Assembly (NCBI GenBank): GCA_949298795.1
Contig: CASFXV010000002.1
Span: 62,001-126,000, forward strand
DNA: 64,000 nt
Direction: 5' to 3'
Source: an uncultured bacterium
Lineage (GTDB): Bacteria > Elusimicrobiota > Elusimicrobia > Elusimicrobiales > Elusimicrobiaceae
Shown here: piece after piece, positions 47,499 through 55,935 of the stretch
Numbering within the stretch: the first letter of the stretch is position 1
Layout: each line of letters opens with the position of its first letter
Position numbers and translations under genes: made by a program
Notes under the pieces: model-generated
The model's input: only the letters and a program-made list of their open reading frames with translations
The model's database searches: none
What the model was told of the DNA's origin: nothing

Positions 47499-48991
47499 CA
47501 ATTTTCCTTCTGCCAGCGGCCCAAGGGAGGCACGGGCAATTCTTTATATTTAATCAGGCAGGAACGCATAATTTGGCGGGCTTCCACAAACGTATTCTTA
47601 AATTCCAACGCGTTAACAAATTCATCATGCCCAAAACCGCCGGCCATAATATGGTCCGTCACCGCCACCCGGTACGTTTCCTGCGGGCGGAGTACGCGCC
47701 CGCCGTTAAAAACAATACGTTGTATTTTAGGCGCATCTTTGCCCGAAACGCTATACCAAACCTTCATGCCGGATATTTGCGGAAAATTATCTTTAGCCGC
47801 CAAAGACGCTTCTAACGCTTTTTGTAAATCACGGCCTTTAATGGTAACGAAGGTAACGGCGTCGCTGTAAGGGTACATACGGTAAACGTCATACTCGGTA
47901 ATGCGTCCGGCCGGCAGGGAAGCGCGTATAGAGTCTGCATTTAAAACGGCTCCGTCCAGGCGGGACCATTTATGCAAACAATCCGTTAAAATATTGCCCA
48001 GGCTGGATTCCCCATGTAAATTGCCTTTTATTTCTTCTTGGGCGGAAGTAACCCGCGCATTCATTTTATGCTGGGTTTCTTTGCGAAGCGTTTCCGTGGC
48101 GGAAGCGATTTGGGCGTCCTCCCCAAAAGTGTCTTTAGCCAGTAAAATGTCTTCAAAATCCATATTGCTTAGCTGGTTGTTTCTATCAAACGTTAAACGA
48201 ATGCGGCCCAAACTGTCAAACTTGGCGCCCGGATAAACAATAAAGGTTTTGTTGATTTTGTCCGTTTCGGCGTTTTCCCGGTCCATATTGGAACTTAAAA
48301 TTAAATCGATGGCGGGGGCTTCTTCCGCCAAAGTGGAATCGCTCACCCCTTCTTTTTCCGGGGAGCCCACCGAACTCAACAACACCACCACCTGTACCCC
48401 TTTTTCTTTTAACCGTTCGCTCATTTCTTTAGCGGCGGCTACCGGGTCCGTGGCTTTCATGCCGGTTAAACGGTGGGTGGTGTTTACCGGTTTAGGGTCC
48501 AACAAAGCAAACAAACCCACTTTTACGCCGTTTACTTCCCGTATTAAATAATCGTGGGTGGGCCAAGGGTTTTTGCCGTCTATGGTCAAATTAGAAATAA
48601 TATACGGATACGGCATTTTTTGGATAATTTGGCGCAAAGAAGGCCAGCCGAAAACCAAATCTTTATCCGCCACCGCGGCCGCCGTATACGGGATAGACCC
48701 CGCCAGCCGGGGCAAAAATTCCCCCTTGGAAAGAAGCCCCTCCGGCGTTTGGCTGAACCAGTTTCCGCCGTCCAACAATAAATAAGGCTGTTTTTGTTTT
48801 TCCAAAAAGTTTTTTAATACGGCGTAGCCGCCCACGTCCCGGTTGCCGAATCGGGGTTCGGGGCGGGTCCAAAAGAAGCCTTGTATGTCTGAAGTGTAAA
48901 AAATGTCCACCGTTTTGGCGTCTTTTTTAAAGCACCCGCCCAACAGCACACAGCACGCAAGCAAACTGCATAAAAAAACTTTTTTGTTCAT
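47498..48991 (-). CDS. Degenerate 5'-nucleotidase (UshA-like) lipoprotein, probable pseudoenzyme
   Basis: 497 residues with a lipobox at LGGC (Cys 20). The fold of UshA is retained (N-terminal metallophosphatase, C-terminal 5_nucleotid_C domain with 'SSLGNILTDCLHKWSRLDGAVLNADSIRASLPAG'). Metal ligands are altered: the D-x-H start is TSDIQG, the GNHE/D block is replaced by 'VADKDLVFG', and the GHxH block by 'LSSNMDRE'. Hydrolysis is therefore unlikely; nucleotide or peptide binding is possible. Three bp after an intact paralogue. Confidence 0.82.
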   Translation of the reverse strand: MNKKVFLCSLLACCVLLGGCFKKDAKTVDIFYTSDIQGFFWTRPEPRFGNRDVGGYAVLKNFLEKQKQPYLLLDGGNWFSQTPEGLLSKGEFLPRLAGSIPYTAAAVADKDLVFGWPSLRQIIQKMPYPYIISNLTIDGKNPWPTHDYLIREVNGVKVGLFALLDPKPVNTTHRLTGMKATDPVAAAKEMSERLKEKGVQVVVLLSSVGSPEKEGVSDSTLAEEAPAIDLILSSNMDRENAETDKINKTFIVYPGAKFDSLGRIRLTFDRNNQLSNMDFEDILLAKDTFGEDAQIASATETLRKETQHKMNARVTSAQEEIKGNLHGESSLGNILTDCLHKWSRLDGAVLNADSIRASLPAGRITEYDVYRMYPYSDAVTFVTIKGRDLQKALEASLAAKDNFPQISGMKVWYSVSGKDAPKIQRIVFNGGRVLRPQETYRVAVTDHIMAGGFGHDEFVNALEFKNTFVEARQIMRSCLIKYKELPVPPLGRWQKEN

Positions 48992-48994
48992 ACT

Positions 48995-50458
48995 TTATTT
49001 AATAATAATACGCCCGGTAGGAACGGGTTTTAAGGGGCTTTGCTCCTCTATGGCTTCTTCCATAATTTCTTGGATGCTGTCGTCCCCTACTTGTTTTTTA
49101 TCTTTATCTTCAATTTCTTTAAACATCCAGCCTTCGCTGCCGCCGCCCGCGATGTAGGAATTGGTTCCCACAATATAGGTAGCGTTTTTATCCAGCGGTT
49201 TGCCGTTTACCCAAATTTTTAAATCCTGTACTTTTCCTTTGCGCAGTTTGTATTCAATTTTTAAACCGGAATAAGAAAACAAATTGCGCGGTGCCAAGCC
49301 AAACTTTACAAATTTTTCCAAAAATTTGCCGCTTACCTTTACATTGGTAATGGTATTGCCAAACGGGTGCATGTTGACCAGATCCCGCTTGGTAACGGTG
49401 CCTTTTTCCAAATCAACGCGGGTGCCGCCGTTATTGTGTATAAATATTTCGGCGCCGCTGTAATCGCGGCAAATATCCGCCACCCAGTTGTTAAGAGGGG
49501 AATCTCCTTCGTTTCCTTTAACCGGCGTGCGCGACAGTTTAGCCTGGGCCGAACCCAACACTTTATCCATGCCCGGTTCTTTTAACGCTTCCGCCAAGGC
49601 GGCCACCGGGGCGTACAGGCCGGTCTTTTGCGTATCTAACGGAATTAACTCTGACTTGGCAGACACCAGCTTGCCGGTTTTATCGTCCGTTTCCACCGTA
49701 ATGCGGCTTACGTTTTGCAAATAGCAGCCGCTTTCCACAAACAAAATACCGCCGTGGTATTCATTTTGAATGATTTTATGCGCATGCCCGCCCAGCACGA
49801 TATCAATATCTTCTTTGTGTTTTAAAGCCAATTTAAGCAATCCCGAATCTTTGCCGTGTTTGTCATCGGCAATAGAGTTGTGGTCCAACAAAACAACCAC
49901 GTCCGGGTTTTGTTTTTTGACTTCTTCCAACACTTCTTTTAACACTTTGGAGGTTTTTAAAATTTTGTATTGTTCCGTATCGTTGGTGGGGTATTCGTGC
50001 CCTAAGCCAATAACGGCATATTTTACGCCGTCCACGTCAAAAATACGGTACGCCTGTAAATAATCCGGCTGGGTACCGCTTTTGCGTTCTACAAAATTGG
50101 CGGACAAAATAGGAAACGCCGCCGCGCGCAGCATAGGTTCCACAGCGGGGTCCTTGAAATCAAATTCATGGTTGCCCAAGGTGGAAGCGTCATACCCTAC
50201 CGCGTTCATTAACAGTACGCTTTTTACGCCTTGGGAGTTTTTAGCTTCCACGGTGCCGTTGGCAAAATCGCCCGAATCCAACAACAAATAGGGTCTTTTT
50301 TCCTGCTGTAAAAGCCCGGCTAACGCGGCAAAGCCGCCCCGGCCGTCTTTGGGGTAATAAAAACCGTGGGTATCGCTGGTGTGATAAATAACCGTGGTTT
50401 TAGCAAATAAAAACACCGGGAAAAACACAGCCACAAACAAAACGGCAACTTTTTTCAT
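48995..50458 (-). CDS. ushA: Secreted 5'-nucleotidase / UDP-sugar hydrolase family
   Basis: 487 residues, signal peptide about 1-19. Intact metal motifs: 'HTSDTHGF' (D29, H31), 'STLGNHEFDF', 'VLLDHNS' and 'LGGHAHK'; C-terminal nucleotide-binding domain with 'IHNNGGTRVDL' and a Phe/Tyr region 'SYSGLKIEY'. Periplasmic dephosphorylation of nucleotides yields nucleosides for uptake; could also attack extracellular NAD-derived nucleotides, feeding PnuC. GGGAGG before the ATG. A possible -10 (TAAAAT, 50478-50473) lies after the nifS terminator. Confidence 0.9.
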   Translation of the reverse strand: MKKVAVLFVAVFFPVFLFAKTTVIYHTSDTHGFYYPKDGRGGFAALAGLLQQEKRPYLLLDSGDFANGTVEAKNSQGVKSVLLMNAVGYDASTLGNHEFDFKDPAVEPMLRAAAFPILSANFVERKSGTQPDYLQAYRIFDVDGVKYAVIGLGHEYPTNDTEQYKILKTSKVLKEVLEEVKKQNPDVVVLLDHNSIADDKHGKDSGLLKLALKHKEDIDIVLGGHAHKIIQNEYHGGILFVESGCYLQNVSRITVETDDKTGKLVSAKSELIPLDTQKTGLYAPVAALAEALKEPGMDKVLGSAQAKLSRTPVKGNEGDSPLNNWVADICRDYSGAEIFIHNNGGTRVDLEKGTVTKRDLVNMHPFGNTITNVKVSGKFLEKFVKFGLAPRNLFSYSGLKIEYKLRKGKVQDLKIWVNGKPLDKNATYIVGTNSYIAGGGSEGWMFKEIEDKDKKQVGDDSIQEIMEEAIEEQSPLKPVPTGRIIIK

Positions 50459-50481
50459 ACAACCTCCCTTGGATTTTAAAC

Positions 50482-50508
50482 AAAAGGACCGCGGGTTTCC
50501 CCGCGGCC
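50482..50508 (-). terminator. Terminator of the nifU-nifS operon
   Basis: CCGCGGG / CCCGCGG stem with 4-nt loop, then CCTTTTG on the minus strand. Confidence 0.85.
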
Positions 50509-50514
50509 CGTAAA

Positions 50515-51684
50515 TTATGCGGCTATCCGGCTGAACGGGGAAATCTTACGCAGTTTTTCCACAATGCCGGGCATTACTTTAAGCACCAAGTCTATATCCT
50601 CTTGGGTGGTTTGGTCAGAGAGAGAAAAGCGGATAGACCCGTGCGCAAACTGAAACGGCACGCCCATCGCCCGCAGTACGTGCGAAGGCTCCAGCGAGCC
50701 GGACGTACAAGCCGACCCGGAAGACGCGCAAATGCCGTAATCGTTTAAATACATTAAAATAGATTCCCCTTCAATATACCCAAAACTGATATTGGTGGTA
50801 TTGGGTACGCGGGACGCGGGGTTGCCGTTAATTTTAGTGTCCGCGATAGCGGACGTCAGCCCTTGTTCCAGCCGGTCCCGCAAGGCGGCTACACGCCGCA
50901 TGGTGCCGTCCTGCAGGCGGGTTTTGGCCAATACGGCCGCCATGCCCAAGCCCACAATATAGGGCACGTTTTCCGTACCGGCGCGGCGGTGTTTTTCTTG
51001 GTGGCCGCCCATTAAAAAGGGCATAAAGCGCCTGCCGCGCCGCACATACAAGGCGCCCACCCCTTTGGGGCCGTGAAATTTATGCGCCGATAAGGACAAC
51101 ATATCTATATCCGTACCGCTTACGTTAACGGGTATTTTTCCAACCGCCTGTACGGCGTCTGTATGAAACAGCGCGCCTTTTTGTTTAGTAAGAAGGGCAA
51201 TCTCTTCAATTGGGAAAATGGTTCCCGTTTCGCTGTTGGCCCACATAACAGACACGAGCGCCGTGTCCTCGTCCAACACTTCTTTAAAGCGGGCCATATC
51301 AAAATTGCCTTTTTCATCCACGCCGATAAAATCCACCCGGTAACCTTGGGCCTCTAAATATTTAAAGGGTTCCATCACCGCCGGGTGTTCCACGGCGGAA
51401 GTGATAATATGTTTCTTTTTGGGCTGGGTGCGTACGGCCGAAAAAATGGCCGTGTTGTCGCTTTCCGAAGCGCAGGAAGTAAAAATGATTTCATCGGCAT
51501 ATTGTGCGCCGATTAAATCCGCCACTTGCTGGCGGGCGATGTCTATGGCTTTGCGGTTGGAACCGCCAAAGGTATGCATGCTGGAAGCGTTGCCGTATTT
51601 TTCCCCAAAATAGGGCAGCATAGCCTCTATCACTTCCGGCAGGCATTGGGTGGTGGCGTTGTTATCCAAATAAACCGTTTTCAT
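50515..51684 (-). CDS. nifS: Cysteine desulfurase, NifS type
   Basis: 389-residue PLP enzyme that supplies sulfur from cysteine. 'YLDNNATTQCLPEV' start, PLP Lys in 'SLSAHKFHGPKGVG', catalytic Cys loop 'ASSGSACTSGSLEPSHVL' near residue 325 (NifS/IscS class). Directly follows nifU (5 bp), giving a two-gene NIF Fe-S system. No nitrogenase genes, so this is the general Fe-S assembly machine needed for the hydrogenase and aconitase in the window. Confidence 0.95.
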   Translation of the reverse strand: MKTVYLDNNATTQCLPEVIEAMLPYFGEKYGNASSMHTFGGSNRKAIDIARQQVADLIGAQYADEIIFTSCASESDNTAIFSAVRTQPKKKHIITSAVEHPAVMEPFKYLEAQGYRVDFIGVDEKGNFDMARFKEVLDEDTALVSVMWANSETGTIFPIEEIALLTKQKGALFHTDAVQAVGKIPVNVSGTDIDMLSLSAHKFHGPKGVGALYVRRGRRFMPFLMGGHQEKHRRAGTENVPYIVGLGMAAVLAKTRLQDGTMRRVAALRDRLEQGLTSAIADTKINGNPASRVPNTTNISFGYIEGESILMYLNDYGICASSGSACTSGSLEPSHVLRAMGVPFQFAHGSIRFSLSDQTTQEDIDLVLKVMPGIVEKLRKISPFSRIAA

Positions 51685-51689
51685 ACAAT

Positions 51690-52541
51690 TTAAATATGCT
51701 CCACCGTTAAGGCAGGATCCACTTTCTCTTTTAAAGCTTTTTCCACCAAATTTTTAATGGTGCCGGCGGCGCCCATACAGCCGCTGCACATGCCCAGCAG
51801 GCGCACTTTTACCTGGGTGCCTTCCAAATCCACCAGTTCCACGGAACCGCCGTCCATATTTAATTTGGGGCGAACTTCTTCTTCCAGCACTTTTTCTATG
51901 CGGCGGATTTTTTCCACCAAAGTCATTTTTGAAAAATCTTTTTCTTCTTCTTTCGGTGCGGAAACTTGGCAGGCGTTTACTTTATCCAAAATCTTTTGTA
52001 TTTCCCCTTTGCAGCGCCCGCAGCCGCCGCCGGCTTTGGTAAAGTGGGTTACGTCCTCCACCGTGGTTAAATGGTTGGCGCGTATGGCTTTGATGATGGT
52101 TTCTTCCGACACGTTAAAACAATGGCAGACGATTTTTTCTTCTTCCTGTTCAAACGTAACGGGTTTGCCGCCCTGGCGATAGCTTTTAACGGCGGCTTCC
52201 AGCGCTTCCATACCCATGACGGAACAGTGCATTTTTTCCGCAGGCAGCGTGCCCAGCGCGTCGGCAATATCCTGGTTGGTGATTTTAGAGGCTTCTGCTA
52301 TGGTTTTGCCTTTAATCATTTCCGTTAACATGGAGGACGAGGCTATGGCGCTGGCGCAGCCGAACGTTTCAAATTTGGCGTCTTCTATCACATCGGTTTC
52401 TTTATTTACTTTAATGGTAAGCTTCAATGCGTCCCCGCATACCAGGCTGCCCACCTGGCCGGTACCGTCCGCATTTGGGATAACCCCCACATTACGCGGA
52501 TTTTTAAAATGGTCCATTACTTTATCGGTATAATCCCACAT
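51690..52541 (-). CDS. nifU: Fe-S cluster assembly scaffold NifU
   Basis: 283 residues with all three NifU domains: N-terminal IscU-like (Cys in 'VCGDAL', 'FGCASAIASSS', 'HCSVMG'), central BFD-type [2Fe-2S] ('VCHCFNV' and 'GGGCGRCK'), and C-terminal Nfu ('GMCSGCMGA'). ATG 52541 (MWDYTDK) is chosen, with GAGG 7 nt upstream. The start four codons earlier lacks this spacing. First gene of nifUS, divergent from nadK. Confidence 0.95.
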   Translation of the reverse strand: MWDYTDKVMDHFKNPRNVGVIPNADGTGQVGSLVCGDALKLTIKVNKETDVIEDAKFETFGCASAIASSSMLTEMIKGKTIAEASKITNQDIADALGTLPAEKMHCSVMGMEALEAAVKSYRQGGKPVTFEQEEEKIVCHCFNVSEETIIKAIRANHLTTVEDVTHFTKAGGGCGRCKGEIQKILDKVNACQVSAPKEEEKDFSKMTLVEKIRRIEKVLEEEVRPKLNMDGGSVELVDLEGTQVKVRLLGMCSGCMGAAGTIKNLVEKALKEKVDPALTVEHI

Positions 52542-52569
52542 ACAAAACCTCACTTTATTACTTATTTAT

Positions 52570-52578
52570 ATTATATCA
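52570..52578 (-). promoter_or_regulatory. Promoter (-10) of nifUS
   Basis: TGA-TATAAT on the minus strand with no clear -35; leader about 22-25 nt. Confidence 0.55.
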
Positions 52579-52630
52579 TTTTGGCCGCCGCGCGCCCGGG
52601 TTAAACGGAGCCGGCGGGCAGTGTAATATT

Positions 52631-52639
52631 TGCTAAAAT
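52631..52639 (+). promoter_or_regulatory. Extended -10 of nadK
   Basis: TGC-TAAAAT, with the ATG only 9 nt downstream. AAGGA lies between them, so either a very short leader or a different promoter is used. Confidence 0.4.
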
Positions 52640-52648
52640 AAAGGAACG

Positions 52649-53491
52649 ATGAAATTTAAACGCGCCGTCATTTTTTACAATGCCTTTAAAACCCATAACC
52701 GCCCGCTGGCAGAGGAGCTGCTTGCCCTGGCGCGCCAAAAAGACTTGCGCGCCGACATTCTGACGGACCTTTCCCTTCTGCCCGCCCAAAAAGGGGCGGA
52801 TTTGGTCGTGTGTCTGGGAGGAGACGGCTCCACCCTGCAGGCGGCGCGCGCGGCGGCCCCGCTGGGCCTGCCCGTATTTAGCATTAACTGCGGCACATTG
52901 GGGTTTTTATCCGGCTGTGAAGTGCAAAACTGCCGCCAGGCGTTGGGGGACGTGCTGGACGGAAAAGGCATTATCAACCCGCGTTTTATGCTGCATGCCA
53001 CGGTTAAAACGGCAAGCGGCGCTTTAATTGGGGAAGGCCTGGCGTTTAATGACTGCGTCATCCGCTCCGCCCAGGCGCGCGCTTTTTCTTTAGAGACGGA
53101 CTTTAACGGCCGAGAACTGCAAAAATATTTTGGGGACGGCATTATCGTATCCACCCCCACCGGCTCCACCGCGTATTCTTTGGCCGCCGGCGGGCCCATT
53201 ATCGCACCGGAAATAGATGTATTTTTGCTCACCCCCATTTGCCCCCACTCCCTGGGCCAACGCCCGCTTATTTTACCGGCGGACGGAGCTATTACCTTTA
53301 CCCCCGCTTTTAAATACCCGGAAGACCAAGCCACCGCCAGCTTAGACGGGCAGATCAACTTTCCGCTGCAAGCGGGCAGCCGGGTGATTATCTCCCGCAG
53401 CCCGGTGCGCGCCCAATTGATTACTTTGCCGGGGAGAGATTTTTTTAATATTTTAAGCCAAAAACTGAAATGGGGTAACCGTTCATGTTAA
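52649..53491 (+). CDS. nadK: NAD kinase
   Basis: 280 residues, ATP-dependent NAD+ to NADP+. 'VCLGGDGSTLQAAR' (GGDGS at about 53-57), 'INCGTLGFLSG', 'AFNDCVIRSA' (NDxxI in place of the usual NE) and 'STPTGSTAYSLAAGGPII'. It begins the nadK-recN cluster, overlapping recN by 7 bp. Complements the NAD+ salvage operon at the other end of the window. Confidence 0.94.
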   Translation: MKFKRAVIFYNAFKTHNRPLAEELLALARQKDLRADILTDLSLLPAQKGADLVVCLGGDGSTLQAARAAAPLGLPVFSINCGTLGFLSGCEVQNCRQALGDVLDGKGIINPRFMLHATVKTASGALIGEGLAFNDCVIRSAQARAFSLETDFNGRELQKYFGDGIIVSTPTGSTAYSLAAGGPIIAPEIDVFLLTPICPHSLGQRPLILPADGAITFTPAFKYPEDQATASLDGQINFPLQAGSRVIISRSPVRAQLITLPGRDFFNILSQKLKWGNRSC

Positions 53492-55155
53492 AGAAATTAA
53501 GCATACAAAATTTTGCCATCATTTCTAATTTAAGTTTACGCTTTGGGCCCGGGCTAAATGTATTTTCCGGGGAGACGGGCGCCGGCAAATCCATTGTAAT
53601 AGAAGCCTTGGGCTTTGTGCTGGGCGCGCGGGGGGACGCAGACGCCATTAAAGACGGCGCGCAGAAAATGACCGTCAGCGCGGAATTTTCCTCTGATATG
53701 CTTCCGGAAAACATCCGCCAAGAACGCCAGTTAACCCAAGACACGTTTACTTTAAAAAGAGAGCTGGACCGCCACGGCAAAGGCAAAGCCTATATAAACG
53801 GCAAGCCGGTTACCGTATCCGCCTTGGCTCAAATCGGGCGTTATTTGGTGGACTTTCACGGCCAGCATGAACACCAAAGCCTGTTACATCCTTCCGTACA
53901 TTTAACACTGCTGGATAAATTTGCCAAGCAGGAAGCTCTGCTGCAAAAAGTGCTGGCGTCTTACACGCATTTAAAAAATATAGAAGAACGCCTCAACGCG
54001 GCCGCCCTTTCCGAGCAGGAAAAAGAACGCCTGCGGGATTTATGCGCCTATCAACTAAAAGAAATTGAAGACGTAAACCCCACTGCGGACGAAGACCTGC
54101 AGCTGGAGCAAAGCCTGCCCAAAATGAAAAATTCCGGCAAATTGCTGGAACTGGCCCAAACCGCGTATAATGAATTATACGAAGATGAATCTTCCGCCAC
54201 GGAACGCGCCGGCAAAGCGGCGCGCTGTTTGGAAGACATGGCCCAGCTGGACGAAAACGCCGCCGAGCTGGCAGAAAGCCTAAACTCCGCCTTGGCCGCA
54301 TTGGAAGATGCCGCCTCCTCTTTAGCCGCTTATAAAGACGACATTAACCTGGACCCGCAAGCGCTGGACGATATGCTTTCGCGCCATGAAAAAATAAAGC
54401 GCTTAAAAAGCAAATACGGCCCCGGGATAGAAGACGTTTTAAAAACCGCGCAGGATTTAAAACAGCGCCTGCACGCGCTGGAACATCAAAACGAAGAAGA
54501 AGAACAACTGCGCCAAGAATGGGAAAAAGAACACGCCCAGCTGCTGCGTTTGTCCCAGCAAATGCATGACAAGCGCATGCAGGCGGCGGAGAAACTTTCC
54601 CAATTATTGTGCGAGCAAATCCGCCCGCTGGGTTTTAACGCGGTGCGTTTCCGCGCCAATGTGGAAATGGACGAAGAAAACCTGGGCCCCACCGGTGCGG
54701 ACAAAGTGGAGTTTTTATTTTCCCCCAACCCCGGCCAAGCGCTTAGGCCGCTAAAGAACATCGCCTCCGGCGGGGAAATTTCCCGCGTGATGCTGGGTTT
54801 AAAAACCGTGCTGGCCCCCACCGTACCCGTTATGGTGTTTGACGAGGTGGACGCCGGCATAGGCGGGGAAACAGCGCATCTGGTGGGTGAAAAATTAAAG
54901 GCGGTGTCCAACGGGAGGCAGGTATTGTGCGTGACTCATTTGGCGCAAGTGGCCGCCCAGGCGGATGAAAACTTCCACGTAGCCAAAACCGCCCAAAAAG
55001 ACAATACCGAAGTAGCCATCACCCTGCTTAACGGCAAAAGCCTTACGGCGGAAATCGCCCGCATGCTGGGCGGCAACGCAGACCCCAAATCCGCCGCGTA
55101 TATACATGCGCAGGAATTATTAAAACAGGCAGGCAGAAAAAATGAAACTAAATAA
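53485..55155 (+). CDS. recN: DNA repair protein RecN
   Basis: 556-residue SMC-like ATPase for double-strand break repair. Walker A 'GETGAGKSIVIEAL' at about 30-43, long coiled coils about 155-370, ABC signature 'IASGGEISRVMLG' and Walker B 'PVMVFDEVDAGIGG'. Standard length. It overlaps nadK (7 bp) and the small membrane gene downstream (14 bp), so the three form one operon. Confidence 0.95.
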   Translation: MLKKLSIQNFAIISNLSLRFGPGLNVFSGETGAGKSIVIEALGFVLGARGDADAIKDGAQKMTVSAEFSSDMLPENIRQERQLTQDTFTLKRELDRHGKGKAYINGKPVTVSALAQIGRYLVDFHGQHEHQSLLHPSVHLTLLDKFAKQEALLQKVLASYTHLKNIEERLNAAALSEQEKERLRDLCAYQLKEIEDVNPTADEDLQLEQSLPKMKNSGKLLELAQTAYNELYEDESSATERAGKAARCLEDMAQLDENAAELAESLNSALAALEDAASSLAAYKDDINLDPQALDDMLSRHEKIKRLKSKYGPGIEDVLKTAQDLKQRLHALEHQNEEEEQLRQEWEKEHAQLLRLSQQMHDKRMQAAEKLSQLLCEQIRPLGFNAVRFRANVEMDEENLGPTGADKVEFLFSPNPGQALRPLKNIASGGEISRVMLGLKTVLAPTVPVMVFDEVDAGIGGETAHLVGEKLKAVSNGRQVLCVTHLAQVAAQADENFHVAKTAQKDNTEVAITLLNGKSLTAEIARMLGGNADPKSAAYIHAQELLKQAGRKNETK

Positions 55156-55429
55156 AAATATTTTTATCCCCCACCGCTGGCTGGGTTTAAAAGGCTTGCG
55201 CCGGATTTTTGTTTTCTTTTTTTACATTCCGTTTGTCATCTTTTTATACAGCGCCTTTCAATGGACATATTTGTTTTTCGTCCCGCCGCCGGAGTCTTAT
55301 TCCGCCCCGGTAAAGCAAATTTGGGCGGCCGCCGCGGTGCAAAGTTTTCTTTTAATGGTTTTGCTGGCCGCCGTAATAGCTGTTTTTAAAACGCTGGAAT
55401 CCGTTTCCCGCCAAACGGCAGAAAAATAA
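55142..55429 (+). CDS. Small two-TM membrane protein of unknown function
   Basis: 95 residues: a basic N-terminus (PHRWLGLKGLRR), TM about 21-45 rich in Phe, and TM about 62-85. Overlaps recN by 14 bp and so is probably translated by coupling. No family recognised. Confidence 0.6.
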   Translation: MKLNKNIFIPHRWLGLKGLRRIFVFFFYIPFVIFLYSAFQWTYLFFVPPPESYSAPVKQIWAAAAVQSFLLMVLLAAVIAVFKTLESVSRQTAEK

Positions 55430-55442
55430 GCCTTTCTTATTC

Positions 55443-55470
55443 TTTACAGGGCCCTTCTTTTTGATACAAT
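55443..55470 (+). promoter_or_regulatory. Promoter of the Cys-rich small membrane protein gene
   Basis: TTTACA (55443-55448), 16-bp spacer, extended TGA-TACAAT (55465-55470). Confidence 0.6.
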
Positions 55471-55532
55471 ATGAATATAAGGATTCGCCGGGGGTTGTTT
55501 GCAGGCGCGCCTTATCAAACAGGAGGAACATT

Positions 55533-55880
55533 ATGTCTAAATGCTGCAAATGCGCCAAATGGTGGCCGCATAACTGGCTTTGCTTGAAACACTTGTATTA
55601 TGTGTTTATCGCGTTGTTTTATCTTACGCTGGTTTCCGCGCTGTACTTTTTCATCAGCGCCATGTTGGTTCCCGCCGGAGTGTTTGAAAATGCCGGCCAG
55701 AACAAATGGTTCTTTATCCTTAATACCATTACGCCCATTTTGCTGGGTATGATTATGAGCTTGACTTTGGCTAAAATCATCAAAGTTTTGCGCAAAATCA
55801 AACACGCGGTAGCTCCCTGCGCCTGCGCGGCCCAGCCGGAAGTAACCGCCGAAGCAGTAGTGGAAAAAGAATCCAAATAA
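55533..55880 (+). CDS. Small Cys-rich two-TM membrane protein of unknown function
   Basis: 115 residues from the ATG preceded by AGGAGG (8 nt). N-terminus 'MSKCCKCAKWWPHNWLCLKH' holds four Cys and His/Trp, suggesting a metal or Fe-S site on the cytoplasmic side. Two TM helices (about 24-48 and 62-85), then a 'CACAA' pair and an acidic tail. Has its own promoter. Family unknown. Confidence 0.65.
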   Translation: MSKCCKCAKWWPHNWLCLKHLYYVFIALFYLTLVSALYFFISAMLVPAGVFENAGQNKWFFILNTITPILLGMIMSLTLAKIIKVLRKIKHAVAPCACAAQPEVTAEAVVEKESK

Positions 55881-55935
55881 TTTAAGCGCGGCGGGGCTGG
55901 CATACGGCCCTGCCGCGTTTTTTAAGAGAGGGAGC

